64,000 nt of DNA. Source: Prinsepia uniflora. Lineage: Eukaryota; Streptophyta; Magnoliopsida; Rosales; Rosaceae. Each line of letters begins with the position of its first letter. Positions within the stretch are counted from its first letter, which is position 1. Made by a program: the position numbers and the translations under genes. Below are positions 34,601 to 47,900 of this stretch, one piece after another. The stretch covers positions 59,887,864 through 59,951,863 of the forward strand of contig CM064876.1 of the NCBI GenBank assembly GCA_032719365.1, in the 5' to 3' direction. The notes under the pieces were generated by a model. The model was not told the DNA's origin. It worked only from the letters and a program-made list of their open reading frames with translations, and ran no database searches.

Positions 34601-37328
34601 ACACGGCCTTTGGTTTCGATCAACGGGCTCCAGAAATTGAATGGGATTTTTCCCTCCAACTGGTTCCTCCCTGAACAACACTTGGGTTCTAGGGCCAACA
34701 GTGGTCGTCTTCACCCAAAACTTGCACCCACGTGATCCTTTCACTCCCAGAAGTCCCTCAGTGTCCTTAGTTTGGCCCCCAAACCGTAGGAATTGAACCC
34801 TGAAACTTCCCTCCAAAAACCCGAAAATGTTTCCTCACGGCTCCTCTCACAGTTCCTCACACTCTCAGCTCCCAAACTGAACCAAAATGACCTCCCCACA
34901 ACCTCTAACTCAGTTAATCGATCGCAGTGAGACGACAACCCGTGAGAATCCCTCAGCTGGTCACTGCGCAGTTGCCTCCCGCAAACAGACCCCAAGAACA
35001 AATTAAAAACCTCTCCCGTGCATTCTGTCTCAGCCCAGACACGCATGGATGCTTCCCACAATCTCAAAATTCATAAACTAAACCCACTCACCAGTCCACT
35101 TAGCCATAAACAATTGCACGCACAACGCTCCACGGCCGCACTCTGTTTTTCACGGTGGTGCTACAGTAACCGCCGTGAAAATGACCAAAATGCCCCTCTG
35201 TGCAATAATTACCAAATTGCCCTCCAGCTTCCGTGACCCATAACTCGGTCATCCGATGTCCGTTTCAAGCGTGCCGCCTGTCGTTGTACTCGGGGCGTCG
35301 AGACGAACACAACGGTCTTCAAGTCAAATGCAAATCAATACTCAAGCAAAAAGTCAACTTTTCCCCTTAATAACGCCCAATTACGGTAATGCCCCTGAAC
35401 TTCTGAACATCATAACTTTCACCCTGTTCGTCCGAATCGAAGGTGCCACCTGTCTATGAACTCGTGACGTCCCGAACTACGTCACGGTCATCACTCCACG
35501 TCCGTTCGACCTCCCAATCAAAAAGTCAACAAATTGACCACACAAATCACAGGGGTAAAAACGTCATTTTATTCAATATTTTACAATATTACATTTTCAG
35601 AACGTCCGGGGCGTTACAAGACCGGTCTGATCCGTTCGAAACCAGCCAAACCTGGTTCACCCAAGGTTATGGGTGACACTATTTGGCGCATGGGCTTTAC
35701 GCATAGCCCCTTTTGGTGGCGTGTGAGGGTGTGTAAGGGGTCTTTTGGGGATGACTTCAACATGACTTTTAACCTATTCGATGTAACGAACATTTTGGGA
35801 CTGGTTTCGTGTCAATGAGACATCGTTTCGATATAGTTTGGGGTGTCCGAAGGTTTAAGATCGAGTTTAAAAATAGTTAAAAATTTGAGAAAATTACAGG
35901 GCTTCAATGAGAGGTTAATGAAGTAGTTAGTAACCCTCTAGTATGATTTGAACAGGTTTGGGAGTCTCGGTGACAGTGATTAGCCCGGGGATGCTTACGG
36001 CACGCAAATCGAGGCGGTAGTGTAGAACGGTCTGTGAGTGGACCTTGATTTCTAAACTGTGATGCATGAATAAATGTTTTATATGTTTTACATATGTGAT
36101 TCTATGATGATGATTGATTTCACATACTTCGAGGTGATTTACGTATTTGCACGAATATCGAGGTTTACAGTTTTGCACCGATTATATGTGCTTATGGTTT
36201 CAGAAATGGTTTAATGAAATGGTTTTGGATTCGAAAAGGTAAAATCGAGCATGAGACCCATTTTTTTTGGAAACCCTCGGACTAGAAGTCCATTTTATTC
36301 ACGTTATCGGGCCAGGGGCCCAATTGGTTAGTGAATTGATTTCGGACTTGGAAATATGGAATCGGGCATGAGACCCAGTTGATTTAAGAACTCTCGGACT
36401 TGGAGTCCATTTGATTTAATAAAGCATCAGGTTGGAGGCCCAGTTGGTTTACTGTTTAGGTTGGAGGCCCAGTTGGTTTGCGAATCGGGCTTGAGGCCCA
36501 GATGGTTTGCGAATCGGGCTTGAGGCCCAGTTCATTTACGAAGTCGGGCTCGAGGCCCAGTTGATTTACGTAATCAAGCTTGAGGCCCAGTTATTTTACA
36601 TGATCGGACTTAAGGTCCAATTGGTTACGATATTGGGCTCGAGTCCCATTTATGGTTTATAAATGAGATTTCGGGTTCGGAGACCCTGAACGGATTTGGA
36701 TTTGGAAAGGATGGATTTCTGGTTTCATGACGGTTTATGGGGACCGGGCATGAACATTTGAAAGGTTTTCAGAATGATTTCAAAATGGTTTTTCATATAC
36801 CATCCTTATATATTTATAGATTGTCTCCTCCGGGGAAGGTCATTGGCCTGTGTGGACCCCGGAGTAGTCATGCAGCACAACCTAAGTGGAGTTGCCCATG
36901 TTGGGTACCTTACTCTTAGGAAGGCTATTATGGATTGTAAACCCCAGGGAGGGTCATTGAGTTGCGAACATTAACCTGGGTGGACCCTGGGGAGACTTGG
37001 GATTTGAGACCCCAGGTAGCAAGCGCGTAGCTTTCGAATGCATGCATTCATTTTTAGTGAAGGACATAAAGATCTTTTATGAAATGTGTTTTATTAAACT
37101 ATTGATTTTCGCCACTCATAGTTTTCGTTGTTTTTAATGCCCTTTAGGTTGATCACGGATGCGGACTGTAGCAGAGACCGAGATATCACACTCTTCCCCC
37201 GGATCCTGGCGCGTTCTGAAAGCTGATCAGGCTAAAGGGTTGAATTATCCCTTGTCTGACACTTCGTGTCAAACGGGATCATGACACATCCTGAGTTAAT
37301 TTCGGGGGGATTGGGATGGATCGTGACA
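31639..37328 (+). mobile_element. 5' LTR of element B, interrupted by solo LTR C
   Basis: Without the insert and TSD copy it is about 2.77 kb and is collinear with 40654-43617. The body at 36240-36670 is an array of short palindromic units such as GGGCTTGAGGCCC and GGACTTGGAGTCC. The left frame motif TGTGAGTGGACC is at 36033-36044; the right one (about 37111) is mutated. Confidence 0.9.
32705..35618 (-). mobile_element. Solo LTR C (2.9 kb) with perfect TSD, inside the B 5' LTR
   Basis: On plus it begins TGACAGGACCCACCCC and ends GGGGCGTTACA. Identical 5-bp duplications AGACC flank it at 32700-32704 and 35619-35623. It contains a perfect hairpin next to its end (arms CCCGATTATCG and CGATAATCGGG, 32718-32742), a second perfect stem GTCTGACAAT / ATTGTCAGAC (32758-32767 and 32812-32821), and GAGTCTTTAAACTC-type units at 33300-33530. 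It resembles solo LTR F. Confidence 0.95.
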
Positions 37329-37330
37329 AG

Positions 37331-37340
37331 TGGTATCAGA
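37331..37340 (+). promoter_or_regulatory. Primer-binding site of element B
   Basis: TGGTATCAGA, two bases after the LTR end GTGACA at 37328. Confidence 0.8.
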
Positions 37341-40300
37341 ATAGGTTTTCTCTTGTGGTGCGCACAGCTCGAGGATGTGATGTCTCTATGGGCTGCAATT
37401 CGTTATCAACCTGATGGTTGGGACGCCGGTATGATAGTTAGTAGGATTGAATCGTGGATAGTTTTGGTTCGGCATTTGACGCTGGAGTTTCCATAGTTCT
37501 TTCGTGCTTGGTAGTGTTGGACCCTACTACGAGATGAACGTAGATGTACTTTAGGGTTTTGACCGTGGGACGGTTATGTCGAGATCGTATTTCACAATGT
37601 TGTAGGACCGGTTATGACGATAGTATGGAGTTGTGACCATTAGATGGTCAGGTCATTCTGAGTTGTGAGTTGTGTTGTGGGGAGCAACTGGATTTGGGGA
37701 ACCCTAGTTGAGTTGACAGTAGGATTTGATTGACGTCCATGCAATGTCAGGACTGCGGGGTCGGTCAGATTTTGGATTATACTGCAGAAGGCAGCTGGGT
37801 TCAGAGGAACCTTAGGGTGTGATTTTGGAACCCTAAGGCATGATGGATGGTTTGGAAAGGTGAACCCTAATGGCGATTGATGGGTTAGAGTATATGTGTA
37901 CAACGAAGTTAGTTGATGACCTTTGTAGGAAACCCTAGTGTTTGTTGTATGGTTCGGAAATGTAAGTTAGCGAGTGGTTTGGTTCTAGCCACTTTTCGGA
38001 GCCGAGACCGTCGATCGGTCAAGTCATGTCAGCTTTAGTGATGGGACTGCACACTGAAGTCTAGGTTGTATTAATCGGTTAGACCTAGCTGGTAGTCATA
38101 CTACTTTAGTTGTGATGGATAGTGGGTGCAGCTAAGGTCATGGATGACCTGGTAGGCGGCATTGGTTGATTCGAGTTACGATTGGTTAGAGATTGGTTGG
38201 ACAGGTTACCAGGGTTGGTACTTGCTGATGGAATCCCGAAGTGGGGATACGAAATAGTTTGTACGGGAGATTGATTCTGTTGGATGCCGAGTCTCGATAA
38301 CGGTGTTTGGTTGTTGGTCTGCACGAGTTCGTGGTAGGCACTATTATCGAGAGTGGTTGCGGTTGTGATTATTATGAATTGAGGGACGTTCAGGGGAAGT
38401 TTCCTATTTCTAGTACGAATCGTTTGGATGATTATACCCAGAGTTTTTGGGTACGAGGGAGGCAGAGTTTCTCCAACTTGAACGGAGGTACGGGGTCGTT
38501 GTTCGTTATGAGAAAAAATTTAGGGTTGTCTGATTTGCACACGGTGTGCTAGTGCTGGTGTTGGTGCTGGTGATTGTGATGACGATGAGTCACGAGTCGG
38601 GATATGACTCCGTCGAGATGAGCATAGGTTCCGTACCTGGGATCCAGTGGTGGATCTCAGATAGTGATGGACTGGAAGAGATCCAGCAGTAGTTGAGACA
38701 TGAGGATCGAATAGTAATGGGCCACATTCTTTTGGATGTACATAAACGGTATAAACCGATAGGCGAACTTGGTAGTGAGTTAGACTAGTTACAGACACGT
38801 GGTCGATGTCCGAGTGAGTTGGTTCCGACATGGTTGGAACTTCGAAATCGAGAGAGGTTTTGTTTGAGATGAAGAGTGGAGTCCTTGATTCCTCATTGGT
38901 AATGGGTATTTCGAAGTCATTTAGGGTGACTTCTCATGTTCTTCCATGGCAGATGATGGTTGTTGTCATCAGTGCGTTTATCGTGTATTGGGTAGTGGAC
39001 CTGTGTTTTGTTTTGGTCATCATTAGGAGTTGGGTATTTCGAAGTTAGGTGAATAAGATTTCTCATTTTCTGTTTGGTTGCAGACGATGTTGGGTTACAT
39101 GGTGTGGTGAGTGCAGTGGATTTGTGCTCGCACTCACGTCAGATGAATTTTGATGTCATCGTCTTAGATCATCCTTGATTTTTCCTTGGTACAATGGCAA
39201 GGATCGATATGAGGTAATTGGAGAGGACCCATAGTCTCGACGAGTCTCGTCGTTGACTGATCTGTTTAAATGTGAGAATGGGTTGAGGAGTATTGTGACT
39301 GACGAAGGACTCAAAAGGGTGTAAAACCCTATACACAGATTTCAGGTGGATTGTTAGTTGAGTGGGCATGTGTGGATCCTAGGTGGGTCAGGATTGCGAT
39401 ATTGTGGACATTGGGCATTGTGACGATTTAGGATCGTGATGTTACTGGTCAGGTGACGTGATGATGGATCTGGATCGTGACCTTGATGGTCAAGTTAGGT
39501 GGAGAGTTTATTGCCTTGTCTTGGATATTTGGATATGAGGATGTTGGGATTGAACTTCTTTTCGAGGTTAATCTCGTATGGTGTATTAATCGAACGAGTA
39601 GGTGTCCGACGGAGTCAGATTTGGTCATCCTCAGATGTGTAAATGATGGAATTGGCTTCCTTTCGAAGTCAATTGAATATGAGTTGGTAATCTAGTAAGC
39701 GGGTAACCATTGGGTTCGGAGTTGGTGCATCTAGGTAGACGTGGGTAAGATTGGATGCTCTTTTGGCATGAATGGGCACGCCTTGGTAGGCATGAGTCAA
39801 ATTGGTACGTGTTGGATTACGTGATTAGGAGTAGATGTATAGATGCTGGTCGGGTCACCGTAGGACTCGAAATGGATGATGGGTTGGAATTTTTTATTTT
39901 TCTAATACTGGATTGAATAGATGGACTCCAGAATTGAAACATGTTTGGCTACTATCTAGGTTGTAGGTTGATTGATGGATGGATGTACGTACCTTGTACG
40001 TTGTTCGAGGATCGATATTGGACATGCTTGTGGTTCCTGGAGACGGTATATAAGATATACTAGGGGTACGTTAGTGAGCGTGTTGGTAATAAAATTGGCT
40101 CCGATATCATTGGATTTGTTGAGGACGTGGTATGGACATCGAATATTGTTCGCTAGGCATGTGTTCTGATGGGTCTAGTTACACATCGGTCAAGGGAGAT
40201 GTTGGTATATGTACACTCAGGTTGAGTGAGTTGGTGGTTAGTGTAACCACAAGTGAGTATTGTGTCAGTTTTCGATTGGCGACTGTCAAGTGGTGACAGT

Positions 40301-40640
40301 TTGGTGGGATGTGTTAATGTGGATCGATGAGTGAGATTTGGTGACTCCTAGTGGGAGCGGATATCAGGATAGGTTGGTGATTGAGAAAGGAATCTTCAAG
40401 TTGTTTGTGTCAGCGAAATGGTAGAGCTGTCGGGTGGCATACTCAGAACATGTGATCAATTTCACTCGACGTGGTCGGGTGTAGTCGATGCGATGTGAGT
40501 TCGTGTTGGAATGTTAGGGTGCAGACAAGTTTTGTGCTAGTTAGTGGGTGTACAAGTGTACATTTGATGTGAGGTCGATTTGCTTTCCACGAGGTGGTTG
40601 TGGAATCTGGATAGTTGGAATTTCGAGGACGAAATTATTT

Positions 40641-40652
40641 AAGGGGGGAAGG
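40641..40652 (+). promoter_or_regulatory. Polypurine tract of element B
   Basis: AAGGGGGGAAGG immediately before the 3' LTR start TGTAACG at 40654. It is preceded by the conserved GAATTTCGAGGACGAAATT segment common to Tekay-like elements. Confidence 0.8.
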
Positions 40653-40653
40653 C

Positions 40654-43617
40654 TGTAACGACCCGTCTAGAATTCCGGAATTAGATTAGTGACTAATGAA
40701 GGATTAGTAAGATTAATCGGTGATTAGTTGAGCGAAATCGGACGGACGGTACAAAATGGCCGTTTTACCCCTAGTCATGGGTAAAATGTTGACTTTTGAC
40801 TCGGGGACGTCACGAGTCCGTAGACAGGCAGCACGTGAAAATCAGACGTCTAATGGATAAGTTATGGTCACAGGAGTGAAATCGGGGATTTACGTCTCGG
40901 GATCCGAATAAAATATTAATTGAAATCTGATTGGGCAGATATTTATGTGGAACCCCTAGATGAATGACAAGTGTCACTCATCCCATTGGTGACTTCTATA
41001 AAAAGTGGATCTAAACCATTAAAATATTATTGTTTAATTATTTTATAATTTCACTTATCTCTCATCTCCACCATTCATTATCTTCATCTCATCTGATCTC
41101 TCATCTTGATCGTTCATATCATCATCAGCCGTCATCCTTCATCTATTATATTTTTCTCCACTCCCGATCACCATTTTTCAATTCCCTTTAAACAAACACA
41201 ACACACCACCACCATATTTGCATCTGGGTTCGTGTGTACAACCATGGGTTTGACTGGGAGAGTGTGAGGACTGAGAGTGAATAGGACGACGTGATGATGG
41301 ACGACGGGACACGGCGGTCCACGGTAGAGGTATGTCAGACCCGAGAACTCGTTTGTTTTAAAAAATTGGAAGTTTGAGTTTTGGATGTTATTTTGAGTTT
41401 CTTTTGATTCTAACACGACCTAGGGACCAAGAGAACTCTGTGGGGATCATTTTCGAGGGAAATGGGAGGCTGGAAGGACTGGGAACTGAGCTTGGAAGTC
41501 GAGCTCACTGTTTGATCATGGAAGGTATGGTTTCGATTGTTTTCCCCGTGTTTTAAGTGACTAGATCGATAGGGAATGTTGTTAGAAACCTATAGGAATT
41601 GAAAGGGACAAAAATGGATAAAAAATGGAGAAGTTAGAACACTGAACCAGTCACACCGGTCCGGTCCGGTCGAAATCAGGCGAACCTGGTTGACCCAAGG
41701 TTAGGGATGACATTGTTTAGCACGTGGGCTTCACGCGCAGCCCCTTTGAGAGGCTCGTGGGAGCACATGAGGGGTCTTTTGGGGATGACTTCAACATCAC
41801 TTTTAACCTATTCGATGCAACGAGCCTTTGGGACTGGTTTCTTGTTAATCGGACATCGTTTCGATATAGTTCGGGGTGTCCGAAGGTTTAGGATTGAGTT
41901 TAAAAATAGTTAAAAATTCTAGAAAATGATAGGGCTTCAATGAAAGGCTAATGAAGTAGTTAGTAACCCTCTAGTATGATTTGGATAGATTTGGGAGTCC
42001 CGGTGATGGTGATTAGCCCGGAGAGGCTTAAGACAACCAAATCGAGGCTACAACGTAGGACGGTCTGTGGTGGACCTTGATTTCTAAACTGTGATGCATG
42101 CATAAATGTTTTATATGTTTTACATATGTGATTCTATAATGTGATTTGGATATTGGTGATTTACATGATTTCATGTACTTCGAGGCGATTTATGTATTGG
42201 CACGAATATCGAGGTTTATGGTTTTGCACCGATTATAGGGGCTTATGGTTTCAAAAATGGTTTAATGAAATGTTTTTGGATTTGAAAAGGTAAACTCGGG
42301 TATGAGACCCATTTGTTTTCGAAACCCTTGGACTCGAAGTCCATTTTAGTCACGTTATCGGGTCAGGGGCCCAATTGGTTCGTGAATTGATTTCGGACTT
42401 GGAAATATGGAATTGGGCATGAGACCCATTTGATTTATGAACTCTCGGACTTGGAGTCCATTTGATTTAATAAAGGATCGGGTAGGAAGCCCAGTTGGTT
42501 TACGATTCGGGCGGGAGGCCTAAGTGGTTTGCGAATCGGGCTTGAGACCTAGTTGATTTACAAAGTCGGGCTCGAGGCTCAGTTGATTTACGTAATCGAG
42601 CTTGAGGCCCAGTTAGTTTACATGATTGGGCTTGATGCCCAATTGGTTATGATATCGGGCTTGAGTCCCATTTATGGTTTATAAATGTGATTTCGGGTTT
42701 GGAGACCCTAAATGGATTCGAATTTGGAAATGATGGATTTTTGGTTTCATGACGGTTTATGTGGACCGGGCATGAACCTTTGAAAGGTTTTCAGAATGAT
42801 TTCAAAATGGTTTTTCATATACCATCCTTATATATTTATAGATTGTCTCATCCGGGGAGGGTCGTTGGCCTGAGTGGACCCCAGAGTAGTCACGGAGCAC
42901 TAACTAAGTGGAGTCGCCCTCGTTGTGTACCTTACTCTCAGGAAGGCTATTATGGATTATAACCACCAGGGAGGGTCATTGATCTATGGAAATTGACCTG
43001 GATGGACCCTGGGGAGACTTGGGATTTGAGACCCCAGGTAGCACGCGCGTAGCTTTGGAAACCGTGACAGGATTGGTTATATGATATTGGTGAACATGAT
43101 TTCTTGGATTTGTGAAATTGTGTTTTGTGAATATTGAATGGATTTGGGCAATGACCCACATATTCGGATTTACGGTTTGGGGCTGAGTTCCCACATATGG
43201 TTGAAATGAGTTATGAATTTGTGTAAATGGTTTTGAGCAAGGGCCCGTATGACTTGGATTTACGGAACTTGGGCTACGACCCTAATAATGGTTATTTGAA
43301 TATGTGGTTTGATAAATGGTTTTCGAATGCATGCATACTTTTTAGTGAAGGGCATAAAGATCTTTTATGAAATGTGTTTTATTAAACTATTAATTTTCGT
43401 CCACTCACAGTTTTCTTTGTTTATAATGCCCTTCAGGTTGATCACGGATGCAGACTATAACAGAGACCGAGACATTACACTCCTCCACCGGATACTGGCG
43501 CGCTTTGGAAGCCGGTCGGGCTAAAAGGTTGAATTATCCCTTGTCTGACACCTCGTGTTAGACGGGATCATGACACATCCCGTGTTAATCCCGGGAGGAT
43601 TGGGATGGGTCGTGACA
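40654..43617 (+). mobile_element. 3' LTR of element B
   Basis: 2964 bp, TGTAACGACCCGTC to GGGATGGGTCGTGACA. It carries the palindromic-unit array (42290-42680), two larger stems with CCGGGG-type arms near 42848-43020, the right frame motif GTCCACTCACA (43399-43409) and a terminal hairpin at 43543-43563. Confidence 0.9.
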
Positions 43618-43920
43618 TGCATCGTTGCAAGGATTGGGTTGCGTGTTGATGCAACACGGGAGAGTCATTGCCTATGCCTCTTGACAGTTAAAACCACATG
43701 AGTCAAACTACCCTACCCATGATTTAGAGCTGGCGGCAGTGGTACATGCTCTAAATATTTGGAGGCATTACTTGTACGGAGAGACATGCAGGAGCTTCAC
43801 TGATCATCAAAGTTTGAATATGGTTGGAGCTAATCAAGGATTATGATTGTACGATCGAGTATCATCCCGTGAAGGCAAATATTGTAGCGGACGCTTTGAG
43901 CAAGAAGTTTGTAGGCTCTG
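43618..43920 (+). pseudogene. Remainder of RNase H of element A
   Basis: It continues the RNase H domain after element B with QGLGCVLMQHG, an in-frame stop where an arginine is usual (ASRQL), YPTHDLELAAVVHAL, and the DHQSL motif. A small deletion with frame change follows, then YHPVKANIVADALSKK. Several defects make it non-functional. Confidence 0.85.
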
Positions 43921-44039
43921 TAGCTCATCTGAGGTTGGTCTATTTGCCCTTGTTTATAGAACTCCGAAGAGCTAGAGTTATACTCAGATTGGATGATGAG
44001 GGCGCTTTGTTGGCCAGATCATGTAAGACTTATATTGAT

Positions 44040-44939
44040 TGATCAGATTATTGAGGCTCAACTTCAAGATCCCACTTTGTGTGTTCTGAGAATAGAAGTT
44101 GAAGCAGGTGACAGGCAGGATTTCACGATTCGAAGTGATGGAGCTTAACTAAAACATGGTCGATTGTGTGTGCTTGTGGATGCAGAATTGAGGACAGAGA
44201 TTCATGAGGAAGCGCATAACTCAACATATAAGATGCATCCAGGAGGAACAAAGATGTATCGTAGGCTTAAGGATCACTACTAATGCGTAGGAATGAAGAG
44301 AAATATTGCAGTGTGTGTTGGTAAATGTTTGATTTGCCAAGGTAGAAGCTGAACGATAGAGACCGTATGGAGCCTTATATCCACTTCCGATCCCTGAGTG
44401 GAAATGGGATCACATAACCATGGACTTGGTATTCAAATTTCCTAGGACACAGTGGTTTTGATGGGGTCTGGGAGATTGTGGACAGACTTACGAAGTCGGC
44501 TCATTTATTTCCAGTGCGCGAGAACTTCAAATTGGAACGGTTTACCCGTTTGTTTATTGACGAGATCATCAGATTTCATGGGACGCCAGAATCAATAGTT
44601 TTGGATCAAGATTCACGGTTTACATTGAGATTTTTGTGGCATTTGTAAAGAGCCCTTAGTACAAGGCTACATTTCAGCATTGCATTTCATCCTTAGATAG
44701 GTGGACAGTCAGAGAGGACTATTCAGATTTTGGAGGATATGATGAGGGCGTGTGTACTACAGTTCCAGGATACTTGAGACACGCTCCTACCACTGATGGA
44801 ATTTTCCTACAACAATAGCTATCAGTCGAGTATTGGAATGACTCCATTTGAAGCCTTGTATGGACGCCAGTGCACGAAGTCGATATTTTGGACTGAGGTA
44901 GGCGAGAGGGCTGTATTGACGCCTGATATCATGGATATG
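44040..44939 (+). pseudogene. Integrase of element A, first part, cut by solo LTR D
   Basis: The HHCC zinc region is at 44181-44345 (ends CLICQ). The catalytic core follows with a degraded start (ITMDLVFKFP), VDRLTKSAHLFPVRENF, the second Asp region GTPESIVLDQDSRF, and the Glu region GGQSERTIQILEDMMRAC. Stops are scattered through it. Solo LTR D begins at 44940; the domain resumes at 48205. Confidence 0.85.
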
Positions 44940-47900
44940 TGACAGGACCCGTCCCAACTGGACGTCAAAAACCGTGCCCGGTCCTGCTCCCGTCTGACAA
45001 GTCAACCAAAGGTCTGAAACTACCCTTCAGTGCTTGCCAGACAAAGGATGTTTGCGCTGATTTCTGCTGCTGCCACTGCCTCACGATCAGTCCCGAACGT
45101 CGTACCACGTCCTGGAGGGTCACAAAACAGAAAAGGTGTGAGTGGACAAAAATGACCTCTGATAAAAACATTTGCCAAAATTACATTCTTACCCTCCAGT
45201 TTTCACAAACTTGCATGCATATCGTAAAACATGAGTAATAGTATGAAATCATTCAAGTATGAACAGTGGACCAATAAAATCAAAACATATTTTCCCATGG
45301 TCCGTAAAACCATGTTCACCAAATCAGTTCATATTATAAAACGTCAAATCCCGGTTCGCAGGCCAAAACATGTGAAAACATAATCACCTGGCCACAAAGA
45401 CCAAAAACCCGTACTCAATACCAGTACGTCATCACAAACAACATCAATCAGCACTAATCACAAGTGCACAATAAATATATCAATCCAATCAATCCGCACT
45501 ACTCACAAGTGCACAAACAAACCATCAACTGCACTACTCACAAGTGCGGCACTACGCGTAGGCCAATATCCAGCCACTCTCTCGGGAACAGAAACCTCTG
45601 GGCTCAACCCTCGGGCTCAGTCACATCTGGGCGAACACATCCCCAGGTTTAGATACCTCCGAGTGGTACATCCAGGCTCAGTCACCTCCGAGAAGCTGAC
45701 TACCATAGGATCAATTCCCGATCCTACAATCACATCCCCCAAGCTCCGGTCGTCTGGGTAATCCCCCCAAGCTCCGACCGTCTGGGCATTTCACAATCAC
45801 AATGAAAACCATCTCGGGAATTACATCCCAAAATATTTCAATCAAATCTTGTCTTCATACAAAGTCAAGATCATTCCCGACTAGGTCTCAAGCCCCAAAA
45901 TAACATTTACACGTAAACCGTTAAAATCACATTTTAAAACAATAAAATAATCCAAAAATCATCATTGACTTACCAACTAAGTCCAAATATCATTTTAGAA
46001 ATCCTTTTGACTCCGGGCCTAGCCCAAAACATCATTTGTACGTTCCTCGTAAAACGTGCTCAAAAGACTGATTAAAATAATCATAAAATCACAAGAAATC
46101 ATTAATTTCATCAAATTCACAAGTGACTCCAAATCCGAGTCAAAATCACTATTCACTTGGGTTCTCATGCCCAAAATAACATTATCGCGCAAATCCATGC
46201 GTTGCAACCTCCGTTGTCATTTTCACGTAAATCCACGAAATTGACCCTTGACTCATTCCCGAGTCACAACATCATTTTTCAATCCATGACTCATAATCCG
46301 AGTCCAAACATTATTTTCAATCAAATTTAATACCGGACTCATAAACCAAGTCCAAACATCATTTTTAACCAATTTCATAATTTCTCGAAAATCGTGCCAA
46401 ATATAATAATATAATAATCCATAAAATCGAGAAATCACCGGATTGAAACTTCAATCATGCCAAAGCATATAAAATCATATAATAAGGCATTTAAATCATA
46501 TATGCATGCATCACGGTTAGAAAACAAAGTCCACTCACACACACCATCCAAAACGGTTCGTTTCCGAGCTGGACGTTTTTCCGTAAATTCTGGAAATCAG
46601 AACTCCTGTCCAAAATCATTATAGAGGGTTACTAACATCTCAAAATACTTCATATAATTTTCCCCAATTTTTCCGGAATTTAAATCCGTATTTAACACAT
46701 AAAACAAAACTTCAAATACGCGAAACATTAACGAAACGATATCCGATTTCCTCGAAACCAGCGTTAAAATGTTCGTTACACTGAGAGGATTCAAAGTCAT
46801 GTTGACCTCACCTTGAAACTAGGCCGTACGCGCCCCTCATGAGCCGCCGTGAGTGGCTGCACGTGAAACCCACGCGCCTGCTACAGTCACTGTCTTCCTC
46901 ACCCGTTTGTCTGATAAACGGGTCCCTTTTGCCCGCGAGACGACCCGGTTCAATGTCCGTCAATTCTACACCGTTTTTAGCAATTAAACGATCAGTCAGT
47001 TTCAATTCAAGTCTAATTAGAGTTCTGTAATGTTAATTCCTCTGATTCTTACCTCAAATCACACAACTCGAAGATGAACATTCGAAGAACACCCGCACAC
47101 TGTTCATCATTCGAAGTCCTTCAATGTCACACGATTTCCTTCAATTGATGCAACCAGAAGCTTCAATGGACTCAGATAAACTCTTTCCTCAACTCAATTG
47201 CATCAATCCAAGCCTCAATTCCCACGACTCAAGCTCGAAATTTCTACAACTACAGTGCTCTGTTCTACCTCAAATGGACCTCAATTACCTTCATTCTTTC
47301 GATGAAACTGATCGTGGCAATCCCAGAAGACTAAAACTGAACTCAATTTCTATCAACAAGGCTCAAAGCTTCCAATTCGAATTTCCCTCCCAAAAACCAA
47401 ATTTTCGATTCTCAGTTTCTTTCTCCCTCTCAATCCCCCGTGTTTCCCTCACTCAATCAGTCTCTGAATTCTCTCCAATTTGCACTCTCAAGTTCAGCTG
47501 ATAGGGAGGAGATTAAGAATGGAAGGAATTGTGTTTTTGGTTGTACACGGTTAAGAAAACAGAGAGGATTAATGGAGGGATTTAAAAATAATTAAATTTA
47601 ATTAATAATAAAACATCATAATTATGTTTTCCCCAAAACATGGATCTGTGTTTAGGCCTGAATTTAAGGGATGAGTGACACTTGTCACTCATCCAAGTGT
47701 GTTCAGTCATCGGGTACTGTTCATATTAAAATTTTATTTTAATCCCGGTTCGTTCGGTTAATCGAGTCCGTTCCCGTGACCATAACTTCGTCGTCGAATC
47801 TCCGATTTCGGCATGCCGCCTGTCGTTGGATTCGCATCGACGAGACCTACGTAACGGTCCTTGGCCCTCGTCCATTGGACTTCCCGGGTCAAAAGTCAAC

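Larger units (their letters stand above)
37329..40653 (+). mobile_element. Internal region of element B, non-coding
   Basis: Open frames are short and none has gag or pol motifs. The PBS (TGGTATCAGA at 37331-37340) opens it, two bases after the LTR end, and a purine tract AAGGGGGGAAGG closes it (40641-40652). Its last part (about 40510-40653, and more loosely from about 39900) matches, in inverse, the corresponding part of element E (59212-59350 and on to about 60210), so B and E share an internal region. Confidence 0.8.
31639..43617 (+). mobile_element. Element B: large LTR element with no recognisable genes (LARD-like), inside element A
   Basis: LTRs are at 31639-37328 (interrupted by solo LTR C) and 40654-43617. 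Between them lies a 3.3-kb internal region with a PBS and a purine tract but no gag or pol motifs. Flanks are CGCAT (31634-31638) and TGCAT (43618-43622), a 5-bp TSD with one C-to-T difference, and element A's RNase H reads across the join. Both LTRs begin TGTAACGACCCGTC and end GGGATGG.TCGTGACA. It could only have moved using proteins from another element. Confidence 0.9.

Noticed and set aside
36240..36670. Short palindromic repeats as a CRISPR array
   Set aside because: Spacing is irregular, units vary, and the array lies inside an LTR present in two copies.
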